Assembly (NCBI GenBank): GCA_032095175.1
Contig: DAMCZI010000008.1
Coordinates: 1-64,000, forward strand
Source of the DNA: DAMCZI01 sp032095175
GTDB lineage: Bacteria > Bacillota > Clostridia > Clostridiales > Caloramatoraceae
Length of the DNA stretch: 64,000 bases
Direction of reading: 5' to 3'
The position numbers and the translations under genes are program-made. The notes under the pieces are model-generated. The model was given only the letters and a program-made list of their open reading frames with translations. It did no database searches and was not told the DNA's origin. Below, in pieces: positions 25,219 through 34,214 of this stretch; the first letter of the stretch is position 1; each line of letters starts with the position of its first letter.

Positions 25219-27417
25219 TTATCCTCTATTTTTTACAGCATCTATAAAAACATCAACAAGTTCAGGGTCAAATTGTGTTCCCTTATTTTTTGCAAGCTCC
25301 TCAAATGCCTCTTTTTTTGTCAAAGCTCTTCTGTATGGTCTATCCGATACCATTGCATGATATGAATCTGCAATGCATACTATCCTGGCATGAAATGGTA
25401 TATCATATCCTGCTAGTCCATCAGGATATCCATTTCCATCCCATCTCTCATGATGGTTTCTAATACAGGTTATTATCTCTGGAAATTTTGCTACATGCTT
25501 GGCAATACTACTTCCAAGCAAAGTATGATTCTTTACTATTTTCCATTCATTATCATCAAATTTCCCTGGTTTATGTATAATTTCATCTGGAATTCCTATC
25601 TTACCACAATCGTGGAGTATCCCTCCAATTCTTAATATGTACTTATCATTTTGTGAGAGGTTCATCTTTTCAGCCATTAAAAGCGAATATCTTGCAACAG
25701 ATTCTGAATGCTTTTCTGTATAGCTATCCTTTGCATCTATTGCAGCAGTTAGTGCAAATACTGCATCTAAAAGCATTTCCTGATTAGCAAATTCAAGATG
25801 GCTTTCATTTAAAATATTGTCAATCTCCATGTTGTATATTGTTGTCAAATTTCTTCCTTTTTGCTTTGAATAAATCATTGCTCTGTCAGCCTTTTCAACT
25901 ATATCCTCAGGGTTAAGGCCATCCTTTGGATATGCCGATACTCCTATACTAACGGTAATTGGAAATACAGTTGAATAGCTTTGAAGCTTATTTGACTTCA
26001 TTATCCTAAGCCTTATTTCCTCAGCAAGGCTATATGCTTGTGCTGTATTTATACCATTTAATACGGCAGCAAACTCCTCTCCACCATATCTAAAAATCCC
26101 TTCTTCTTCGTTGAGTTTTTCCTTTATTATTTTACTTATCTCTACTAATACTGCATCCCCAACAACATGTCCAAAATATGAATTCACCATTTTAAATTGA
26201 TCAATATCAAAGAATATAACTGAAATTTGACGATTTTTTTCTGATATACACTGGTTAAAATACTCAAAAAAGTATCTATGATTATATAGCGAAGTTAACC
26301 CATCTGTTATTGATAGTTTCTTCAAGTTTTCATTTTCCGCTTTATGTTTTAATAAACTGGATGCCATTTTATTAAAGGTATTTGCTAAATTCTCAATTTC
26401 CTCTGGTCCAGTAACTTCAACATGTCCAAGAGTCGTATTTTCACCCATTCTATTTATCTGATTTTCAAGATCAAATATTGGTTTTATTAGTTTATTTCTA
26501 TAATAAATACTTATAATAATAATCAACAATACAGACATTATTCCAACTATGCGACCATTATTTCTAATAACATCAATTGTGGAAGACATTGTGGTCTTGG
26601 TATTTATTATATAAATATCTCCAATTTTCTCTCTAGACATATCAAAAATTGGCGCGCCTGCAAGCTTTAAATCCTTTTCTATCTTTAAGTAATTTTGCTT
26701 ACTTATGTCATTTATTCTATCTCCATATTCTTCTATTAACCGCTGTGTTTCTAACCCCGAAATAGTTTTATCGTTATATTTTATAATGGTATTTATTCCA
26801 AATCCATCTCCTACACTATCAACAACATCACTATTAACTTTTCTTGCAAAAACTACAACACCACTTTGTGGTCCAGAAAAGTCGCGTTTTAACATCGGCG
26901 AAGCTGCTACCATATATAAATCTCCATTAAATATCTTAAAGCCAGCACTAAAATAATCCTTTTCATTATTAGGTTCATTAAAGAGCATTGCTGATATATT
27001 TTTATCATTAAGCAGCTGAGTCACTTGATTTCTTTCTATTCCATAGCTGCTTATTATTTCTTTTTTTGTGTTTGCAACAACTATTACATCTATATCATTA
27101 TATTTAGGAAGCCATTCCAAGTAATTTATACTAAACCAATTAGTATCTTTTTCATAAACGCTTTTATATGCTTCATCCCATGTTGCATAATCTTTTAAAA
27201 GAATACCCATATTATATACTTCATTATCCAATAAACGTTCGGCCTGAAGAGCTTTTAAAGTCATGCTATTAGCTTCAAGTTCATTATATTTTTTAAAGGC
27301 AAGAGTACCATTTAAAGTCATGTATAGAGCTAATGGAATTATGGCAGCAATAAAAATTGAAATGAATAACTTGTTATGTAATGTATTTAATCTTCTTATA
27401 TACCGTTGTTGTTTCAT
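25219..27417 (-). CDS. CHASE4-HAMP-GGDEF-HD-GYP cyclic-di-GMP signalling protein
   Basis: 732 residues from the ATG at 27417 (GGAGGGGACC upstream). TM1 (LFISIFIAAIIPLALYMTL) is followed by an extracytoplasmic CHASE4-like sensor (LLKDYATWDEAYKSV). Then come TM2, a HAMP linker, GGDEF with active-site variant RYGGEEF and SITDGLTSLYNHRYFFEYF, and HD-GYP with GGILHDCGKIGIPDEI and HHERWDGNGYPDGLAGYDIP. No RxxD inhibitory site precedes GGEEF. Both catalytic signatures look intact, so it may both make and degrade c-di-GMP. Its signal is sensed outside the cell. It is monocistronic. Confidence 0.93.
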   Translation of the reverse strand: MKQQRYIRRLNTLHNKLFISIFIAAIIPLALYMTLNGTLAFKKYNELEANSMTLKALQAERLLDNEVYNMGILLKDYATWDEAYKSVYEKDTNWFSINYLEWLPKYNDIDVIVVANTKKEIISSYGIERNQVTQLLNDKNISAMLFNEPNNEKDYFSAGFKIFNGDLYMVAASPMLKRDFSGPQSGVVVFARKVNSDVVDSVGDGFGINTIIKYNDKTISGLETQRLIEEYGDRINDISKQNYLKIEKDLKLAGAPIFDMSREKIGDIYIINTKTTMSSTIDVIRNNGRIVGIMSVLLIIIISIYYRNKLIKPIFDLENQINRMGENTTLGHVEVTGPEEIENLANTFNKMASSLLKHKAENENLKKLSITDGLTSLYNHRYFFEYFNQCISEKNRQISVIFFDIDQFKMVNSYFGHVVGDAVLVEISKIIKEKLNEEEGIFRYGGEEFAAVLNGINTAQAYSLAEEIRLRIMKSNKLQSYSTVFPITVSIGVSAYPKDGLNPEDIVEKADRAMIYSKQKGRNLTTIYNMEIDNILNESHLEFANQEMLLDAVFALTAAIDAKDSYTEKHSESVARYSLLMAEKMNLSQNDKYILRIGGILHDCGKIGIPDEIIHKPGKFDDNEWKIVKNHTLLGSSIAKHVAKFPEIITCIRNHHERWDGNGYPDGLAGYDIPFHARIVCIADSYHAMVSDRPYRRALTKKEAFEELAKNKGTQFDPELVDVFIDAVKNRG

Positions 27418-27642
27418 AAAGGTCCCCTCCCAGTATGTAAATGACAACAATAAAACTCTATTGACTTCTTATATGAATTGAAAATTATAATATAGTATTA
27501 TTTTAAATATACAACATATTTCCCCAAATGTTAAGGCGAATTTTATATCTTTTTGTATTTTTATGTAGCATCTTGTGACTCTATGCTTATGATATAATAA
27601 AATAATGATACAAAATATATGTTGAAATGTGAGGAATTTTAT

Positions 27643-29367
27643 ATGCAGGTTACAAAACTTTTTATGCCAACATTAAGAGAAGTTCCAGCAGAAGCTGAAA
27701 TAACAAGCCATAAGCTTATGTTAAGGGCAGGACTTATGAGAAAGCTTGCCTCTGGTGTATATAACTATCTGCCTTTGGGACTTAGGACATTAAGAAAAAT
27801 CGAGGAGATTATAAGAGAAGAGATGAACAGGGCAGGAGCCCAGGAAATACTTTGTTCTGCACTTCTTCCAAGTGAGCTTTGGAAGGAATCAGGAAGATGG
27901 GATGTTTTCGGTCCTGAAATGTTTAAGGTTATAGACAGAAATGAAAGAGAATTCTGCCTCGGACCAACCCATGAGGAAATATTTACAGATATAATTAGAA
28001 ATGATATTAAATCATATAAAGACCTTCCATTAAATATCTATCAGATACAAACAAAGTACAGGGATGAAAGAAGACCAAGATTTGGTGTTATGAGATCAAG
28101 GGAGTTTACAATGAAGGATGCCTACAGCTTCGATACAAACCTTGAAGGTCTAGATAAATCCTTTAATTCAATGCATGAAGCATACTGCAGGATATTTAAC
28201 AGATGTAAGCTTAATTACAGTCCAGTTGAAGCAGATTCTGGTGCAATGGGCGGAACAGGCTCCGTAGAATTTATGGTTAAGTCTGATATTGGTGAGGCTG
28301 AGGTTGTTTTCTGTCCTGAATGCGGTTATGCAGCAAATATGGAAAAGGCACCAACCAATAAAATTGAAGCTTCAAAAGGTGAGGCTTTGAAGGATACTGA
28401 AAAGGTACTTACTCCCCATGCAAGAACCATAGATGAACTTGTGGAATTCTTCAATACAACAAAGGATAAATTTGCAAAGACCTTGATTTATCAGGCTGAT
28501 GACAAGGTTATTGCTGTTATGGTAAGGGGAGACAGAGAGGTCAATGAAACAAAGGTTATTAACCATGTAAAAGCTATAGACCTCAGCCTTGCAGAAAGTG
28601 AAGTTGTAAAGAAAGCAACAGAGGCTGAGGTTGGTTTTGCAGGGCCTATAGGAATAAAGGTTGATGAGCTTTTAGTTGATTACGAGGTTTTAAACATAGA
28701 AAACATGATAATAGGTGCAAATGAAACGGGATACCATATTATAAACGTAAACTACGGAAGGGATTTTACTGGTTTTGTGGGTGACTTTAGAAATATAGTT
28801 GAGGGAGATTCCTGTCCTAAGTGCGGTACTCCTGTTTCTATAAACCGAGGAATAGAGGTTGGTCATATATTTAAGCTTGGTACAAAATATTCTGCTGCCT
28901 TTAATGCAAACTATGTAGATGAAAATGGAGAGAAAAATCCTATAATTATGGGATGCTATGGTATAGGAATAAACAGAACAATGGCAGCAATAATTGAGCA
29001 GTATCATGATGATAATGGTATCATCTGGCCACTTTCAGTGGCTCCATACCACGTAATTATAGTTCCTGTTAATGTTAAGGATGAAAAAGTAGTTAAAACT
29101 TCATATGAAATATATAACAAGCTTAATGAAATGGGAGTCGAAACCCTTATTGACGATAGAAACGAAAGAGCTGGAGTTAAATTCAACGACGCAGACCTTA
29201 TAGGAATTCCAATGAGGATTACAGTTGGAAAGAAAGCAAAAGATGGACTCGTTGAATTCAAGCTAAGAAATGAAACAGAAGTTAAAGATATTAAAATTGA
29301 AGATATCTTAAATACAGTTAAGGCTGTATTTGAAAAGGAAGATGTAAAAATACAGAGGATGTATTAA
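27643..29367 (+). CDS. proS: Prolyl-tRNA synthetase
   Basis: 574 residues from the ATG at 27643 (GTGAGGAATT upstream); an ATG 24 bases earlier precedes the site and is rejected. Class II aminoacyl-tRNA synthetase of the bacterial long type: motif 1 region (MLRAGLMRKLASGVYNYLPL), motif 2 (TKYRDERRPRFGVMRSREF), the YbaK-like editing insertion in the middle (KTLIYQADDKVIAVMVRGD), motif 3 (GCYGIGINRTMAAIIEQ) and the C-terminal anticodon-binding domain (DDRNERAGVKFNDADLIGIP). It charges tRNA-Pro and edits mischarged alanine. No T-box leader is visible upstream. Confidence 0.97.
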   Translation: MQVTKLFMPTLREVPAEAEITSHKLMLRAGLMRKLASGVYNYLPLGLRTLRKIEEIIREEMNRAGAQEILCSALLPSELWKESGRWDVFGPEMFKVIDRNEREFCLGPTHEEIFTDIIRNDIKSYKDLPLNIYQIQTKYRDERRPRFGVMRSREFTMKDAYSFDTNLEGLDKSFNSMHEAYCRIFNRCKLNYSPVEADSGAMGGTGSVEFMVKSDIGEAEVVFCPECGYAANMEKAPTNKIEASKGEALKDTEKVLTPHARTIDELVEFFNTTKDKFAKTLIYQADDKVIAVMVRGDREVNETKVINHVKAIDLSLAESEVVKKATEAEVGFAGPIGIKVDELLVDYEVLNIENMIIGANETGYHIINVNYGRDFTGFVGDFRNIVEGDSCPKCGTPVSINRGIEVGHIFKLGTKYSAAFNANYVDENGEKNPIIMGCYGIGINRTMAAIIEQYHDDNGIIWPLSVAPYHVIIVPVNVKDEKVVKTSYEIYNKLNEMGVETLIDDRNERAGVKFNDADLIGIPMRITVGKKAKDGLVEFKLRNETEVKDIKIEDILNTVKAVFEKEDVKIQRMY

Positions 29368-29408
29368 AATATCAAGGTGACAGGCACACACCTGTCACCT
29401 TGATATTT
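29367..29408. terminator. Bidirectional terminator overlapping both stop codons
   Basis: Perfect 18-bp arms AAATATCAAGGTGACAGG (29367-29384) and CCTGTCACCTTGATATTT (29391-29408), loop CACACA. The proS stop (29365-29367) touches the left arm. The minus-strand regulator stop TGA (29395-29397) lies inside the right arm. The inner GTGACAGG(C) resembles the REP-like feet elsewhere. Confidence 0.88.
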
Positions 29409-32286
29409 TATTCCTAATTCCCGATATAATTTCCAACTCCTCGGGGCTCTTCATTTTTGTTGAATAGCACTCAGCTCTTTTTAGCCTTTCCATGGCCTCT
29501 TCATTTTTTCCATCCATTGCATTTATAAGGGCCATGTACCCTTCTGCAACTGACCTTTTCCAAGTTGTATCCATAATATCAAATATCTTGAGAGCCTTTT
29601 TTATATATTTTCTTGCTCTTGAATAATCTCCAAACTCATAGGCAGCCTGTCCTGCATTTGTGTTAAATACAGTCAGTCCGGTTAAAACCTTCTTATCCTC
29701 TGTTATACTTATTGCTTTATCATAATAGCAGATAGCTTCTTCATATTTCTTAAGCTTTCGCCTTATATCCCCTAAATAGTTATAGGCTGCAGCAATATTT
29801 AAGATGAACCTGTCATCCTCTTCATTTATTATCTCAAATATTTTTATAGATTCCTTTAAAAGACTTTCAGCCTCTTCATATTTTCCTGACATTATGCTAC
29901 TTAGTCCTTTAAGCCTTAATAATATTCCAAGCTCCTTTGTATCCTTAAGCTTTCGTGCAAGTGGTATGGATAGCTCAAGATATTCATTCATAAGATCAAC
30001 ATCGTTTATCTGTATTCCACAATATATCATCTGCCTGTAGCCCTTCATTGAGTAGGCATTATTCCCAGCATTAATGGAATATCTTATCATCCTTTGTATA
30101 TACTCTATTCCCTTTGAATATTCACCTTCCCTAATATAGTATCTTCCATACATATGATAGAAGGCCATTCTGTATTCTATTAATTCGCCCTTTTCCTCCA
30201 CTCCTTCATCCTCTATTTCAAGAAGGAGCTTTTCAATATCCTTTAGATACACCTCAACCTGGCTCTGATTTATATATAGATATTTTCCTCTGTTTTGACC
30301 GGCACTGTTGAGTACAGGAAAAAGCTCCTGACTAAAATCCAAATAGACATCTGCATTTTTTATTGTATATTTAAGAGCTAAATTTCTGTTCCCAGCATTT
30401 TTAAAATGATAAATAAGCCCTGGGAATATTAAAGCATCACTTTTATCATTTCTAAGTTTCTTCTCTAAATTAATACCTGTTTTATTATGAAGTATTCTTC
30501 TTTTTCCTAAAGAAAGCTGCATGTATATAAATTCTCGAAGCTTTTGATGGGTGAAAGCAAATCCTATCCCATCCTTTTTTTCCTCTTCTTTAATTATAAA
30601 CCTTCTTTCAAGCTCCTCAGCCATATCCATTATTTCAAGCTCATCCCTGCCTGTTAAGTCCATTATCATATCAAGGGGTGCCTCATCAAAGAATATGGAC
30701 ATTATCTGAAGCATCTTTTTTCCCTCTTCAGATACATCTAAAAACCTGTTTTTTAGTATATCCTGCATCTTTGATGACATTATATCCATGTTTCCGTTCT
30801 CCCTTATGGAATTTAATATTTCCACAAGGAAAAACGCATTACCCTCGGTTTCTTCATATATTCTTTCTATTAATTCATCATTATCCATGGATTCCGGTAC
30901 TGCATAATTTATAAAATTCTTTACTTCCTCCCTTGTAAACCTTTGAATCTCTAGTTTTTCTACTTTGTTGTACTTTACCATTGTTGATGTAAAATTATCT
31001 ATTTTATCATTATATTCATTTCTACAGGTTCCTATAAAAAACAAATTGTTATCCATATGAAGAAGAATGCTGCTTAAAAGCGAAAGACTCATTCCATCCA
31101 TCCACTGCATGTCCTCAAAAACCAGAATGGTCTTCTTTCTGCTGCAAACCTTCTTTAAAATACCTATAACTGCTTCTTCTGCATATTGATATTTCAAGCT
31201 GTCCATACCTTCAAGTGGATTTATATTGAATGGATTTTCTTCTCCTGCTATAACTGGGAAAAGACTCGCTATGGCGCTTTTCCATAGGTCTGGTATTTCT
31301 ATACCCTCTTTATTTATAACCTCTATAAGCTTAATAAACACATTGTTCCATGGTTTTAAAACAAAGTTTTCCTCAGCCTGATAGCAATTTGCCTCAATAA
31401 TATGTAGTTCTTTTCTTCCTGTAAGCTCAATAAATTTATTCTTAAGACCGGTCTTTCCTACCCCTGCCTCTCCAACTATAAACAAAGATTTGTATTCTCC
31501 TCCAGCTGAAAACTCATAGAAATTTCTTAAAAGATGCTTAAGCTCACTTTCTCTCCCATAGAAAAAGGCTTTAGCTTTTTTACCCTCTGAGGACTTTTTT
31601 ATATTTTTAAGTTCAAGAGCCCTTTCATAAAGTACAGAACTTTCAGTATCTGGAGCGATTCCAAGCTCTCTTTCAAGGACATCAGTTAATTTATTAAAGG
31701 TATCTATGGCTCTGTTATATGAACTACATTCCATATAATACTCCATTAAAATTCTATATGCCCTTTCATCTAAGGGATCAATCACTATTATCTGTCTTAT
31801 AAATTCCTCAATATTATCCTTATCTTCTCCTGCTTCCACCTTTGCATAGAGATTCCTTTTATACACTTCTCTAATATATTCTCTTGTATTAGTAATCCAC
31901 TCTTCAAAATATTCCGCTTCCTTTATAGAAAATCCCTGCAAAAACTCCCCAGGATATTCATAATACACCTTACCCTCATTCTCTATAGGCAAGATATCCG
32001 TTTTTATATTTAAATCCTTATTAAGCACAGTAATTGATTTGTTAGGAGATATAAGTACATCCCCTCCAAAGGTCTTTTTTAGCTTATATATGGCATTTCT
32101 TAAATTTTTTCTTCCTGTTTCCTCATCTATATCCGGCCACAATAAATTAACAAGCTCCTCCCTTGTGGCCTCACCCTTTACCACAAGATAATAAAAAAGT
32201 GCTTCAACCTTTTTAAAGGGAAACAACACACTATGGTCATCTATACTAACTCCTGGAGTTCCTAAGAGTTTTACAATTATATCCAT
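29395..32286 (-). CDS. BTAD/SARP-type transcriptional activator with AAA ATPase and TPR repeats
   Basis: 963 residues, ATG at 32286 behind GGGGAAG. The N-terminal OmpR-like winged helix contains EALFYYLVVKGEATREELVN and GRKNLRNAIYKLKKTFGG. A bacterial transcriptional activator domain follows (IDPLDERAYRILMEYYMECS). The NTPase module has Walker A IVGEAGVGKTGLKNKF and Walker B ILVFEDMQWMDG. At least four TPR-like units lie at the C-terminus (AAAYNYLGDIRRKLKKYEEA). The layout matches AfsR/DnrI and MalT-like STAND regulators, in which ligand and ATP binding free the DNA-binding domain. Target genes are unknown. It stands alone, convergent with proS. Confidence 0.88.
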   Translation of the reverse strand: MDIIVKLLGTPGVSIDDHSVLFPFKKVEALFYYLVVKGEATREELVNLLWPDIDEETGRKNLRNAIYKLKKTFGGDVLISPNKSITVLNKDLNIKTDILPIENEGKVYYEYPGEFLQGFSIKEAEYFEEWITNTREYIREVYKRNLYAKVEAGEDKDNIEEFIRQIIVIDPLDERAYRILMEYYMECSSYNRAIDTFNKLTDVLERELGIAPDTESSVLYERALELKNIKKSSEGKKAKAFFYGRESELKHLLRNFYEFSAGGEYKSLFIVGEAGVGKTGLKNKFIELTGRKELHIIEANCYQAEENFVLKPWNNVFIKLIEVINKEGIEIPDLWKSAIASLFPVIAGEENPFNINPLEGMDSLKYQYAEEAVIGILKKVCSRKKTILVFEDMQWMDGMSLSLLSSILLHMDNNLFFIGTCRNEYNDKIDNFTSTMVKYNKVEKLEIQRFTREEVKNFINYAVPESMDNDELIERIYEETEGNAFFLVEILNSIRENGNMDIMSSKMQDILKNRFLDVSEEGKKMLQIMSIFFDEAPLDMIMDLTGRDELEIMDMAEELERRFIIKEEEKKDGIGFAFTHQKLREFIYMQLSLGKRRILHNKTGINLEKKLRNDKSDALIFPGLIYHFKNAGNRNLALKYTIKNADVYLDFSQELFPVLNSAGQNRGKYLYINQSQVEVYLKDIEKLLLEIEDEGVEEKGELIEYRMAFYHMYGRYYIREGEYSKGIEYIQRMIRYSINAGNNAYSMKGYRQMIYCGIQINDVDLMNEYLELSIPLARKLKDTKELGILLRLKGLSSIMSGKYEEAESLLKESIKIFEIINEEDDRFILNIAAAYNYLGDIRRKLKKYEEAICYYDKAISITEDKKVLTGLTVFNTNAGQAAYEFGDYSRARKYIKKALKIFDIMDTTWKRSVAEGYMALINAMDGKNEEAMERLKRAECYSTKMKSPEELEIISGIRNKISR

Positions 32287-32639
32287 ACTATCTTCCCCTA
32301 TTCATACTATTAAATAATTCTATGTATGTAATTAAATTATAGCCAATTATACAAACATAAACAATCAATTGTATGTAACTTTAAATTTTACAATTCTATG
32401 CATAATATATGTTGACATATAATATTATACATTGTATAGTATTATATAAAGATTAACTATATAGGTTGCATTAAAATTTCTACATTTTATCTTTATAAAC
32501 AACCCTGCTTGATTGGTTCGACCTTAGGATGTTTGTAAAAATAAACTGTAATAGAATTTTTGTAGGTATATAATTGCTGAGAAAAATAAAATTGCTTATA
32601 TAAAACTGCATATCAAAATAATTTAAAGGAGATGTTAAC
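32287..32639. other. Divergent AT-rich intergenic region
   Basis: The region lies between the start of the BTAD regulator (minus) and the radical SAM gene (plus). It holds palindromic element B (32460-32570) and AT-rich promoter DNA. There is no open frame with a ribosome binding site and no small precursor-peptide gene that I can support. AAAGGAGATGTTAAC directly precedes the radical SAM ATG. Confidence 0.5.
32460..32570 (-). repeat. 111-bp palindromic element, copy B
   Basis: Ends TATAGGTTGCA / TGTAGGTATA. Arms TTTATCTTTATAAAC and GTTTGTAAAAATAAA. Centre, on the minus strand, CTAAGGTCGAACCAAT then GCAGGGTT. It is the most decayed copy: arms and ends show mismatches. Confidence 0.8.
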
Positions 32640-33713
32640 ATGCTTAACACAATAAAACCTGATAAGGTTTACTTTGAAGTTACAAACATTTGCAATTTTA
32701 AATGTGATTTTTGTTCTATTCACTATTCAAAGAGAGAAAAACAGTTTATGGACTTTGCATTGTTTAAAAAAGGAATCGATGATATAGTAAAAAACAAACT
32801 TACCAACACAGTCTGCTTTCATATTTTAGGTGAACCTTTCCTTTATCCACATATTTTCGATGCTTTAAGTTATGCAAAATCCAATGGACTTCGTACTGAT
32901 TTAACAACCAATGGTTCACTGCTTACAACTGAAACTGTAAAAAGACTTGTTGAGGAAAATTTAGTAGATAAGCTTAATATTTCTGTTGAAACTATTTATG
33001 AAAAGGAGCATGAATGCAGAGGTTCAAACATACCCTTTGAAAAATACTACAAGGGAATTTTAGAAGCAGTAAAATTTATAAAGCAATCAAACAGTAAAAC
33101 TAATATTGAACTTTGTCTTATGAATACTGAGACTAAAAAATATTTTGATATCGATAAAGATATGCAAATAGCTGTTCAGAAAGATGGATTTAAGAGAAAG
33201 CTCCTACCTTTTATTATAGACATATATACAGCTATTGGCAAAAAAGTCACCTATGAAACTGTAGAGACTCTAACAAAAGGTATAAATGTGCACAGACCAA
33301 TCCTTATTCGTATTACAGACAACATAACTGTATATGTTCAAATGCTTGCAGATTGGGGTAATGCCTTCACCTCAGGTAGAATACATCCCTGTAAGCATGG
33401 CTGCTGCGGGTATGCTTTAACAAACATTGGGATTCTTAACACTGGCGAGGTAACTATCTGCTGTGTAGATTATGACGGAAAAACCTCCCTTGGAAATATT
33501 AACAATAGTTCTTTAGGAGAAATTTTATCCTCTGCTAAAGCCAATGAAATTAAAGAATCCTTTAAAAGGATGAAAGTTGTTGACCCCTACTGTCAAAAAT
33601 GCTTTGGTAGTACCAATAAAGCAAAAGCAGTACTTAAAGGACTCGTAAGTATATATTTGTTTAAAATTCTCAACTTTCAACCGGCAAATGTTAAGGAAGC
33701 GTACCTCGACTGA
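32640..33713 (+). CDS. Radical SAM protein with SPASM domain
   Basis: 357 residues, ATG with AAAGGAGATG. Radical SAM [4Fe-4S] motif CNFKCDFC (Cys18, Cys22, Cys25), with the SAM-binding HILGEPFLYP and DLTTNGSLL segments. The C-terminal SPASM-type auxiliary-cluster region carries CKHGCCGYALTNIG, GEVTICCVDYDGKTSLGNI and DPYCQKC. SPASM enzymes modify peptides (RiPP maturases) or activate sulfatases. No precursor peptide or sulfatase gene is adjacent, so the substrate is open. The gene is bracketed by palindromic elements B and C in the same orientation, about 1.3 kb apart. This suggests an acquired or mobilisable cassette. Confidence 0.88.
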   Translation: MLNTIKPDKVYFEVTNICNFKCDFCSIHYSKREKQFMDFALFKKGIDDIVKNKLTNTVCFHILGEPFLYPHIFDALSYAKSNGLRTDLTTNGSLLTTETVKRLVEENLVDKLNISVETIYEKEHECRGSNIPFEKYYKGILEAVKFIKQSNSKTNIELCLMNTETKKYFDIDKDMQIAVQKDGFKRKLLPFIIDIYTAIGKKVTYETVETLTKGINVHRPILIRITDNITVYVQMLADWGNAFTSGRIHPCKHGCCGYALTNIGILNTGEVTICCVDYDGKTSLGNINNSSLGEILSSAKANEIKESFKRMKVVDPYCQKCFGSTNKAKAVLKGLVSIYLFKILNFQPANVKEAYLD

Positions 33714-33745
33714 TATGTATTTTAATAGTAAAATATTATATTATA

Positions 33746-33853
33746 TATAAATCGTAAAATTCTTTACCTTTTGTTTTTTTAAACAGCCCTACAATATTGG
33801 TCCGACCTTAGGATGTTTAAAAAGACAAAATGTAATAGAATTTTTGATTTATA
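33746..33853 (-). repeat. 108-bp palindromic element, copy C
   Basis: Ends TATAAATC / GATTTATA, identical to copy A and of identical length. Minus-strand centre CTAAGGTCGGACCAAT. It overlaps the leader of the padR gene. An ATG within it (33813) is in frame with padR but precedes the real ribosome binding site. Confidence 0.85.
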
Positions 33854-33896
33854 TTTAGATATTTATTATTTTTTTAACAGCAAGGAGGTAATGCAT

Positions 33897-34214
33897 GTGG
33901 ATGCCCAGCTAAAAAAAGGGCTTTTAGATGTATGTGTTCTATCTATATTAAGAAACAATGACGCTTATGGATATAAGATAACTCAAGAGGTTACAAAACT
34001 TATGGACACATCAGAATCAGCACTGTATCCTGTACTTAGGCGACTTGAAAGTCAAGGGTTTTTGGAAACATACTCTGTTGAACATTCAGGACGTCTTAGA
34101 AAATATTATCGCATAACCGCTAATGGAATTACTCGCTTTAGTGAGTATATAGAAGAGTTAAATGATCTTAAAAGAGTTATTGATTATATTTCAGGTGGTG
34201 AGAATAATGGATAA
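33897..34214 (+). CDS. PadR-family transcriptional regulator
   Basis: 105 residues from the GTG at 33897 (AAGGAGG with 8-base spacing); the ATG at 33891 is too close to the site. Typical start MDAQLKKGLLDVCVLSILRN. Winged helix continues with NDAYGYKITQEVTKLM, SESALYPVLRRLESQGFLET and GRLRKYYRITANGITRF. It is an operon with the next gene, overlapping it by 8 bp. This PadR-HAAS pairing is common in Firmicutes and usually concerns membrane-stress or export functions. Palindrome C forms its upstream leader. Confidence 0.93.
   Translation: MDAQLKKGLLDVCVLSILRNNDAYGYKITQEVTKLMDTSESALYPVLRRLESQGFLETYSVEHSGRLRKYYRITANGITRFSEYIEELNDLKRVIDYISGGENNG

Noticed and set aside
27481..27642. T-box leader for proS
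   Set aside because: The leader is short and shows no T-box AGGGTGGNACCGCG motif or terminator/antiterminator pair.
33813..33896. Upstream ATG start for padR at 33813
   Set aside because: It lies in palindromic element C and precedes the AAGGAGG at 33883. The GTG at 33897 gives the conserved PadR N-terminus.
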